Program-made: the position numbers and the translations under genes | Shown: positions 37,100 to 43,154 of the stretch, piece after piece | How the letters are laid out: every line of letters starts with the position of its first letter | Numbering within the stretch: the first letter of the stretch is position 1 | The notes under the pieces: generated by a model | Databases searched by the model: none | What the model saw: the letters and a program-made list of their open reading frames with translations, nothing else | Told to the model about the DNA's origin: nothing | DNA from: Bacteroidales bacterium | Lineage (GTDB): Bacteria; Bacteroidota; Bacteroidia; Bacteroidales; WCHB1-69 | Assembly (NCBI GenBank): GCA_012522535.1 | Contig: JAAYKF010000082.1 | Span: forward strand, 1-43,154 | Length of the DNA: 43,154 nucleotides | Direction: 5' to 3'

Positions 37100-37157
37100 A
37101 AGTCTATTAATAAATTAATTTAGATGAAGCTTTTTGAACTTCGTAATATTGAATATT

Positions 37158-38444
37158 TTACAATTTTAAAAGTAGCGATGGATTAAAACTGAGCATCAAA
37201 TATGCCCAATTTTGAGCTAATTTTTCATTACCACCCTTAAGAACTTTCATGTTTTCAGATATAAAAATTTGAGAATATCCCAACTCCAGATTCATCATAT
37301 TTGAAACAGCATATCTATAAACCAAATCGATTTCTGTTCCCAAATATTTACCTGCTTTTTCTTGAGCTATGGGTATTCTGTAAAACTCCTCTGCCGAATT
37401 AAAGTAGTGAAATCTCACAAGTCCAAAGTGCGATTTATTTGCATATGAAGCCGACAAATAGCTGTCTAATAGCCCCACACTATTCAAATGATTTTTTACG
37501 TAGAAATAGTCAATATTTCCATTAAACTTGTGATTAGTTCCAAAAATTGGGGTAAATGCCTGATTTTTGGAATTTGAGCTCACTCCACTATTTCCCGAAA
37601 GATATTCGGCACCAATGCCCAATTTATAATTTTTGTTGAGCTTATAATTAAAATCTAAGGCTGCAAAATAGGCCGCTAGGGCATCATTATTGGCATTGCG
37701 TCCACTTTGATAATAGAATCTTTGAACGATTTCGGCATCTTCGCTTGGTTTTATAGTAAAGTGATTTCCAAACATTTGCATATTTCTGGTAGCAGTTTTA
37801 GACAACGGCGACTGCCAACCAATATTTGATGTCAAAAGACTTAAATTTCCGAAGCTAAACAGTCTGTCGTACCACAACACTTGCATGGTTTTATAATTTC
37901 CGCTTACATTATAATATATAGAATTGAGCTCTTCGGTGGCTTGGTTGAATGCCAAAAACATTCTAAACGAATTCAAACTATCCTTGAAGTTCAGATTAAG
38001 TCCGTCGTGAACCCTGCCTTGCTGATTCCAATTGGCAGCACCAAAAACACGTTCATCGTTCAGGCTCAACTCCTGTCGTCCAAGCTGAATGTTGAGTTTT
38101 GGGCTAAAATTATACTTTGCCCATGCTTCGTAAACAGAAAAATGTCCATCACTCAAAGTTTGCAAAGGAGCACTTCCCCAAACTCTAATATCCTGTCCAG
38201 TTAATTTCACTTCTACCTTAGATTTTTCAATTCCTAGGAAAATTCTACTCCTTTGTGAAGTAAAAAATGCGTACTCATTGGCACTGTTTATGGGCAAATT
38301 ATAGCCATGTCTGAACTCTGTTCGAGGCCTAATTTCTGTTCCAAATTTCAAAACACTTTCTTGCGACTGTGCAACTGCCTGATTTACAAGCAAGAAGACC
38401 ACTATTAAGAAGCCCTCTAAATTTCTTTTAATGTATTGTTTCAT
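37158..38444 (-). CDS. Alginate-export-type outer-membrane porin
   Basis: 428 residues with a signal peptide (to about 25, ending AVAQ) and a long beta-rich body with LKFGTEIRPRTEFRHGY at the start, RSRIFLGIEKSKVEVKLTGQDIRVWGSAPL, NIQLGRQELSLNDERVFGAANWNQQGRVHDGLNL, and an aromatic terminal strand. These mark the alginate-export (AlgE-like) barrel family, a broad porin group. In this phylum such porins occur beside respiratory gene clusters, so nitrite or ammonium passage is a reasonable guess. It is divergent from nrfH, and its promoter box lies inside the nrfH start region. Confidence 0.82.
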   Translation of the reverse strand: MKQYIKRNLEGFLIVVFLLVNQAVAQSQESVLKFGTEIRPRTEFRHGYNLPINSANEYAFFTSQRSRIFLGIEKSKVEVKLTGQDIRVWGSAPLQTLSDGHFSVYEAWAKYNFSPKLNIQLGRQELSLNDERVFGAANWNQQGRVHDGLNLNFKDSLNSFRMFLAFNQATEELNSIYYNVSGNYKTMQVLWYDRLFSFGNLSLLTSNIGWQSPLSKTATRNMQMFGNHFTIKPSEDAEIVQRFYYQSGRNANNDALAAYFAALDFNYKLNKNYKLGIGAEYLSGNSGVSSNSKNQAFTPIFGTNHKFNGNIDYFYVKNHLNSVGLLDSYLSASYANKSHFGLVRFHYFNSAEEFYRIPIAQEKAGKYLGTEIDLVYRYAVSNMMNLELGYSQIFISENMKVLKGGNEKLAQNWAYLMLSFNPSLLLKL

Positions 38445-38466
38445 AATTCACAACGTTATATTTTTG
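38436..38466 (+). promoter_or_regulatory. Promoter for nrfHA, nearly leaderless
   Basis: TTG at 38436-38438 and TATTTTTG at 38459-38466 are 20 nt apart. The box ends only 5 nt before the nrfH ATG (38472), so the transcript would begin at or next to the start codon. The -33 element lies in the first codons of the divergent porin gene. Confidence 0.65.
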
Positions 38467-38471
38467 TTGGC

Positions 38472-39077
38472 ATGAAAATAATTACAAATATAGTAAAAAG
38501 TATAAGAAGTGTATATCCTCCAGAAAAATGGCGAATTTCTGTTATTATTCTTTTAGGAGTTATAACTGGAATGGGGTTTTACATTTTTTATGTATCAAAG
38601 GCTTGGACATATTTGTCTGATGATCCTAAAACCTGTGTCAACTGCCACATAATGCGTCCCGAGTATGTTACTTGGCGTCAGTCGTCTCACAACGAACGTG
38701 CTGTGTGCATGGATTGCCATGTTCCGCAAGACAACTTTTTCAGGACGTATTATTTTAAAGCCAAAGATGGTTTGCGACACTCCGCAATATTTACCATACG
38801 TGGCTACGATCAATCCATTAGGATGTTGGAACCTGGTCGCAAAGTTGTACAAGAAAATTGCATTAGATGCCACGAACGAACTGGCGAGCTGGTAGGCACC
38901 AACGTTTCGTACAAAGATGTTAAACACGGCAACGGCAAACAATGCTGGGATTGCCACCGCGAAGTTCCGCACGGACGTGTAAAAAGCTTGTCGGCAACGC
39001 CATATAGCTACGCACCAGTGCCTGAGTCGCCAGTGCCACAATGGCTACAAAAACTTACAGGAACAAAAAGAAAATAA
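38472..39077 (+). CDS. nrfH: NrfH-type tetraheme cytochrome c (quinol dehydrogenase)
   Basis: 201 residues from the ATG at 38472. The TTG at 38436 that lengthens the frame lies within the promoter. One N-terminal membrane anchor (about 20-42) is followed by four heme motifs: CVNCH (55-59, in the NapC/NirT-type CxxCHxM context with Met61), CMDCH (79-83), CIRCH (130-134) and CWDCH (158-162). It takes electrons from menaquinol and passes them to NrfA. It precedes nrfA by 36 nt. Its coding start sits on the overlapping divergent promoter region. Confidence 0.94.
   Translation: MKIITNIVKSIRSVYPPEKWRISVIILLGVITGMGFYIFYVSKAWTYLSDDPKTCVNCHIMRPEYVTWRQSSHNERAVCMDCHVPQDNFFRTYYFKAKDGLRHSAIFTIRGYDQSIRMLEPGRKVVQENCIRCHERTGELVGTNVSYKDVKHGNGKQCWDCHREVPHGRVKSLSATPYSYAPVPESPVPQWLQKLTGTKRK
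38485..38492 (-). promoter_or_regulatory. Promoter -7 box for the porin gene
   Basis: The minus strand reads TATATTTG, matching TAnnTTTG, 40 nt before the porin ATG at 38444. It lies within nrfH codons 5-7 and faces the nrfH promoter. Confidence 0.5.
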
Positions 39078-39113
39078 AGTAAACATTAAAACAACAAAAC
39101 ATAAAAACGTATT

Positions 39114-40625
39114 ATGAAGTTTAATCTGAACAAATTAGTTAGCGATAAACCTTGGATAGGATGGGGTTTATTTTTTGGAACAGTATTTATAGTTTTTGTA
39201 TTGGGCTTATTTGCCTCTACAATAATACAAAGACGAACCGAAGCAACAGTGATGAACGTTCCACAATATGAATTGGACGAATTTGAACCACGCAACGAGT
39301 GGTGGGGAAAATCATATCCTCGCGAATATGCAACATATATGCAAATGACCGACACCTCTTTTACATCTAAATATAATGGTAGCTCCATGAGAGACGTTTT
39401 AGGTGAAGACCCAAGAGTGGTAATTCTATTTGCTGGATATGCATTTGCCATGGACTACAACCAACCACGTGGACACGTTTATGCCATTACCGACATTCAC
39501 AACACTCTAAGAACTGGAACTCCACAAAATGATGAAGATGGACCACAATTCTCCAGCTGCTGGACATGTAAAGGACCCGATGTGCCAAGAATGTACAAAG
39601 AGATTGGTGCCGAAAACTTTTTCTCATCAAAATGGGCTTCTAAACTTTCAGAGGTGGTAAACCCAATAGGCTGTGCCAACTGCCATAACCCTGAAAATCA
39701 AGAATTACGTGTTTCGCAACTACCCCACATTGAAGCAAAAGATCGTATGGGTATCGATTATAAAAAATATACCATGAACGAAATGCGTACAATGGTTTGT
39801 GCCCAGTGCCACGTGGAATATTACTTCAAAGATGAAAACAAATATGTTACATTCCCTTGGGATAATGGTTTGACAGTGGAAGGTGCTGAAGAATATTACG
39901 ATGCCATTGGTTTCACCGACTGGACACACCAATTGAGCAAAACACCCATGATTAAAGCACAACACCCCGACTATGAACTTTTTACACATAGTATTCACTA
40001 CGAGCGTGGAGTTTCGTGTGCCGACTGCCATATGCCCTACAAAACAGAAGGTAGCCAGAAAATAACCGATCACAAAATTCAAAGTCCTTTGAACAATATA
40101 GAAAACTCTTGTATGGTTTGTCACCGCGAAAACAAAGATGAACTTATTAAAAATGTTTACGACAGACAAGATAAAGTTTTTGAACAAAAAATAGCTTTGG
40201 AAGATATGCTTGTAAAAGCTCATATCGAAGCAGCATTTGCACTGGAAAAAGGTGCTACCGACGAGCAAATGAAACCAATTCATAAACATCTGCGTGCAGC
40301 TCAATGGAGATGGGACTATGTTGCAGCCAGTCATGGTGGCGCTTTCCACGCCCCTGTTGAGTGCTTGAGAATACTTGCTGCCGGAATGGACAAAGCATCT
40401 ATGGCAAGGGTAGAAACTGCTCGCCTGCTGGCAAAATTAGGATATACAGATGAGGTGAAAATGCCCGATATTAGCACAAAAGAGAAAGCTCAAGTTTACT
40501 TAGGACTTGATATTCCAAAACTGAAAAAGGAAAAAGATGAATGGCTTGCCACTAAACTTCCAGAGTGGCTGAAAAAAGCTGAAGAACGTGAAGCCAAAAT
40601 GCCTACACCAAAAAGGATAAATTAA
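39114..40625 (+). CDS. nrfA: Ammonia-forming cytochrome c nitrite reductase
   Basis: 503 residues with an uncleaved N-terminal hydrophobic anchor (about 15-38). Five heme motifs: CWTCK (149-153, the Lys-ligated active-site heme), CANCH (187-191), CAQCH (229-233), CADCH (302-306) and CMVCH (333-337). Catalytic residues fall where expected: Arg133, Tyr236 and His284 (in KAQHPD), with Glu235 as calcium ligand. It reduces nitrite to ammonium with six electrons from NrfH, in the periplasm, for respiration or detoxification. It is the second gene of nrfHA and is followed by a strong terminator. Confidence 0.97.
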   Translation: MKFNLNKLVSDKPWIGWGLFFGTVFIVFVLGLFASTIIQRRTEATVMNVPQYELDEFEPRNEWWGKSYPREYATYMQMTDTSFTSKYNGSSMRDVLGEDPRVVILFAGYAFAMDYNQPRGHVYAITDIHNTLRTGTPQNDEDGPQFSSCWTCKGPDVPRMYKEIGAENFFSSKWASKLSEVVNPIGCANCHNPENQELRVSQLPHIEAKDRMGIDYKKYTMNEMRTMVCAQCHVEYYFKDENKYVTFPWDNGLTVEGAEEYYDAIGFTDWTHQLSKTPMIKAQHPDYELFTHSIHYERGVSCADCHMPYKTEGSQKITDHKIQSPLNNIENSCMVCHRENKDELIKNVYDRQDKVFEQKIALEDMLVKAHIEAAFALEKGATDEQMKPIHKHLRAAQWRWDYVAASHGGAFHAPVECLRILAAGMDKASMARVETARLLAKLGYTDEVKMPDISTKEKAQVYLGLDIPKLKKEKDEWLATKLPEWLKKAEEREAKMPTPKRIN

Positions 40626-40650
40626 TATTTGAACATAACACAAAACATAA

Positions 40651-40683
40651 AAAAAGACCAAAATCAATTTTGGTCTTTTTTTT
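40651..40683 (+). terminator. Rho-independent terminator of nrfHA
   Basis: AAAAAGACCAAAAT and ATTTTGGTCTTTTT pair across a two-base CA loop and run into T residues. The following 228 nt up to the next gene contain no gene I can support. Confidence 0.9.
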
Positions 40684-40911
40684 GCACATCAATATCCTAT
40701 CACTATTTTCACTAATATTGCAAAGAGACTTAATACCGATTGGAAAAACATCACAGTTTAGGCTAATTATTTATCACAATTGGCACAACTAAAAACAGCT
40801 ATTTTCACTCACAAATTTGCTTAGTTTATTTCCATTAAGAAAATTAAACGTATTAGTATATAGGAACGACGTGTTCTGGAAAAAAACATTATTAATTAAA
40901 AACACGAAAAC

Positions 40912-41592
40912 ATGAATAACGTAGAAGATTTAATCAAAAAAAGTTTACTAGAATTGCGAAATATTAGTTGTGAAAATGAAATAAAATCACATGAAAGCAA
41001 ATTGATATTCCCAAAATATCGTGATAACTCAATACGAATCAGCGAACAAGAAGCTAGATTATTGCTTGTGCGAGAAATTGAAAACCAAAATGAGTTTTAT
41101 TATTCTATAGAAACACCAACTATAGAAAAATATTCTGGATTTAGTACTGACAAGCCCAAGATAGATTCAAATGGCAGATCTGCTAGTGTTGACTTAGCTC
41201 TATACAAAAAATACGAGAAAGAGTTTAAAAGAACTCATTTGATTGAGTTTAAATTTGGCAATGTAAATACTTGCACAAAATATTTTCTAAAATTATTATG
41301 TGATGATGAAAATTGTGGAATAAATTACTATATCAATATTATCAAAAATAGCGATAATACAACAGAGGTAAGATTAGAAAACACCATAGAAAATTTAGAA
41401 GGGAAATACCAAGATGCATTAGATTATTTTTCCAGAAACGAGAATAAGATAAAGTTTAAGATAAAGTCTAAATTAAAAATATTTGTATGCATTCTTAATA
41501 ATACTCTTATTTACGAAAATAATATTATCGAATATCAAATAATTGATAAGGAAAACCTAAGCATAGAAGCAATAACAGAAAGAATAAAGTAA
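40912..41592 (+). CDS. Orphan protein with PD-(D/E)XK-like motif
   Basis: 226 residues, low-complexity in part and AT-rich, with no name I can give. Visible points: RISEQEARLLLVREI (42-56), FYYSIETPT (62-70), GRSASVDLALY (Asp94) and THLIEFKFG (Glu112-x-Lys114). The Asp94 ... Glu112-x-Lys114 spacing, with a hydrophobic strand between, is what one expects in PD-(D/E)XK nuclease folds. Cytoplasmic, no signal or membrane segments. It sits between nrfHA and a broken MBL gene with no operon partner. It may be a defence or repair nuclease; this is inference. Confidence 0.65.
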   Translation: MNNVEDLIKKSLLELRNISCENEIKSHESKLIFPKYRDNSIRISEQEARLLLVREIENQNEFYYSIETPTIEKYSGFSTDKPKIDSNGRSASVDLALYKKYEKEFKRTHLIEFKFGNVNTCTKYFLKLLCDDENCGINYYINIIKNSDNTTEVRLENTIENLEGKYQDALDYFSRNENKIKFKIKSKLKIFVCILNNTLIYENNIIEYQIIDKENLSIEAITERIK

Positions 41593-41671
41593 TATTCAAA
41601 ATACTACTAAAGCTTTAGATTAACACAACTTATAATTATACCTCTGAAAAAAATCTAAAACCCTTGATAAT

Positions 41672-42958
41672 ATGAAAATCCAAATCCATAGAGGCAGCAA
41701 TCAAATTGGCGGTTGCGTATGCGAAATTGAAAGTAGCGGCTATAAAGTTTTTATAGACTTTGGCGAGCAGCTGCCGGGTGCAGAGAAAATTTCTTTGCAC
41801 CCCATTGAGGGTCTTACATGCGGCGATAGCTCAAAGTCCGCCCTATTTATCACCCACTACCACGCCGACCATATTGGCAAAATTATTGAAGCACTTGACG
41901 ACTTGCCCATCTATTTAGGAAAAACGGCACTCGAAATTTACCAACATTATACAAAGAGACTTACCTACATTAAGGATCGGACTGAATCTGATAAAAACAA
42001 AAATCTACTCCAACGTACAAAAACAATTACTACTTTTGAGGCACTTCAAAAAATCAAAGTTGGCGGAATTACCGTAATACCCCTACTTGTTGACCATTCA
42101 GCTTTTGATGCCTATATGTTTATTATAGAGGCCGAGGGCAAACGCATACTTCACACAGGCGATTTTCGAGGGCATGGTTTTAGGGGTAAAGCTTTGCTAA
42201 AAACATTAAGAGCTTATGCATAAAACATCGATTATATTATCTCCGAAGGCTCAAATATTCAACGTACAAAAGCACCTGAGAAATCAGAAATGGAGTTGCA
42301 AAGCCAATTTGTAAAAGAGTTTGAAAAGAACAAATACAATTTTGTTCTTACTTCTTCTACCAATATTGATAGAATCTTCGGACTTTATCACGCTACTAAA
42401 AAGAGTAAACGCAGCTTTGTTTGTGATAAATATCAGGCTGAAATTTTAAAAATCGTCTCAAAAAATCACAAACATCACTCCTCTTTCTATGATGTAGATT
42501 ATGAACAGGTGGCAAATCCTGCAGCACGTTTTTTCGATTTAAATAGACGAAATAATGTGTACTATTTCAATGAAGGACTTGAATCCTACCTAAACAGACA
42601 TGGATTTTGCATGCTTATTCGCTCCAACCAAGCCTTTAAGCCACTATTGGACAAATATTCCAAACTTGATAAAACAAAGTTATATTTCTCAATGTGGAGC
42701 GGATACTTGCATAGCGAAAGCTCTGGCTACAACAGCGATATGGCTAATTTTCTTAGACCATACGATTTAACACATTTGCATACTAGCGGTCATGCTGATA
42801 TTGATACATTGAAATCTGTATTTGACACCATTAATCCCAAAGTGGGAATAATTCCCATCCACACCGAAGCACCCGAAATGTTTGAAAAGATATTTCCCGA
42901 ACACAATTTCATAGTGCTACAAGATGGTGAATCTTATAATACCAATTCTAATAATTAA
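41672..42958 (+). pseudogene. MBL/beta-CASP-like hydrolase interrupted by one in-frame stop
   Basis: A single frame of 429 codons is broken only by TAA at 42221-42223 (codon 184). Upstream are the metallo-beta-lactamase motif THYHADH (His62-x-His64-x-Asp66-His67), the VDHSAFDAY strand and HTGDFRGHG. Directly after the stop, in the same frame, the protein continues NIDYIISEGSNIQ and keeps the beta-CASP-type end (HTSGHAD, IIPIHTEAPEMF). No frameshift is needed; one base (for example AAA to TAA) would explain it. Both halves have normal codon use and no further lesions, so the event is recent, or the read contains an error. The intact family are RNase J-like RNA or DNA hydrolases. Confidence 0.85.
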
Positions 42959-42981
42959 ATAGTCCAAACTATTTAATTATT
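42950..42981. repeat. Hairpin sharing its core with the palindrome at 14652
   Basis: AATAATTAAATAGT (42950-42963) pairs with ACTATTTAATTATT (42968-42981) across CCAA. Weaker pairing extends outward to about 42937 and 42992. The core AAATAGTCCAAACTATTT differs by one base from the core at 14652-14709. It begins at the end of the MBL pseudogene, so its stop codon falls in the left arm. Confidence 0.75.
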
Positions 42982-43088
42982 CTACTAATCGGTAAAACTA
43001 ATACAGATATACAAGCGATATAAATAAATAGTCGTCCCTTAAAAACCACACATCTATTTGATTATCAATAATTTAACACACAAAAGGC

Positions 43089-43119
43089 TTTGATATTAAT
43101 GCAAGATTTTGTATCTTTG
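43089..43119 (+). promoter_or_regulatory. Promoter for the gene leaving the window
   Basis: TTTG at 43089-43092 and TATCTTTG at 43112-43119 are exactly 19 nt apart, a full -33/-7 match. Transcription would start near 43126, about 17 nt before the first ATG. Confidence 0.72.
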
Positions 43120-43142
43120 TAATCTAAAACTTGCAAATTTAT

Positions 43143-43154
43143 ATGATGCCAAAG
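43143..43154 (+). CDS. Start of a gene truncated by the window end
   Basis: Two ATG codons in a row (43143 and 43146) follow a well-formed promoter, giving Met-Met-Pro-Lys before the sequence ends. The product cannot be told. Confidence 0.35.

Noticed and set aside
39720-40349. A 209-codon open frame antisense to nrfA
   Set aside because: It lies wholly within nrfA, whose five heme motifs and length are intact on the other strand, and the antisense protein shows no recognisable domain.
41672-42958. Two separate small genes (41672-42223 and 42290-42958)
   Set aside because: They lie in the same frame and together make one MBL/beta-CASP protein. The residues between 42224 and 42289 continue the family sequence.

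Overview
The window comes from an AT-rich member of the Bacteroidota, most likely an anaerobic or facultative lineage in or near Bacteroidales. Four things point there: secreted proteins with type IX secretion (T9SS) C-terminal domains of both type A and type B; PKD-rich surface proteins and PorV/PorQ-like outer-membrane proteins; many promoter-like TAnnTTTG boxes a short distance before start codons; and very few Shine-Dalgarno sequences. An NrfHA nitrite reductase and a sensory [FeFe]-hydrogenase-like module suggest redox sensing and dissimilatory nitrite ammonification. The genus cannot be fixed from the sequence alone.

Layout. 1-563 is non-coding and rich in inverted repeats. 564-3868 is the translation operon thrS-infC-rpmI-rplT (minus strand); infC appears to begin at an AUA codon behind a rare, good Shine-Dalgarno. 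rpsT (plus) follows, then urocanate hydratase and a convergent OsmC-family protein. 7066-10008 is a two-gene unit: a PorV/PorQ-like barrel and an outer-membrane protein with an N-terminal helix-hairpin-helix region. 10216-11670 encodes a thioredoxin-fold T9SS cargo. hisS and hutH (histidine ammonia-lyase) sit 16 nt apart, so both early histidine-degradation enzymes are in the window but not adjacent. 14755-16927 is DUF4783-like/nadC/yihY (minus), followed by valS (minus). 19860-24248 is a giant surface protein of about 16 PKD domains with a type B T9SS signal.

24261-27546 (minus) is a compact three-gene signalling module: a [2Fe-2S] thioredoxin-like ferredoxin, a hydrogenase-like Fe-S/PAS protein, and a SpoIIE-type phosphatase. 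27811-29087 (plus) encodes a small secreted protein of unknown function and a secreted DNA/RNA endonuclease. 29088-36131 (minus) is a seven-gene cluster with gaps of 10 nt or less or with overlaps: PKD lipoprotein, outer-membrane barrel, UDP-glucose dehydrogenase, UDP-xylose synthase, RmlD-like reductase, a degenerate GxxExxY protein and a phosphohexomutase. prmC and an alginate-export-type porin follow on the minus strand; the porin is divergent from nrfH-nrfA. The last 2.3 kb are accessory: an orphan PD-(D/E)XK-like protein, an MBL/beta-CASP gene broken by one in-frame stop, and a promoter with the first codons of a gene that runs off the end.

The strongest candidates for new biology are the inactivated GxxExxY protein locked by overlaps into a nucleotide-sugar operon, the stand-alone hydrogenase-like/SpoIIE redox module, the helix-hairpin-helix outer-membrane protein paired with a PorV/PorQ-like partner, the AUA start of infC, and the face-to-face nrfH/porin promoters.
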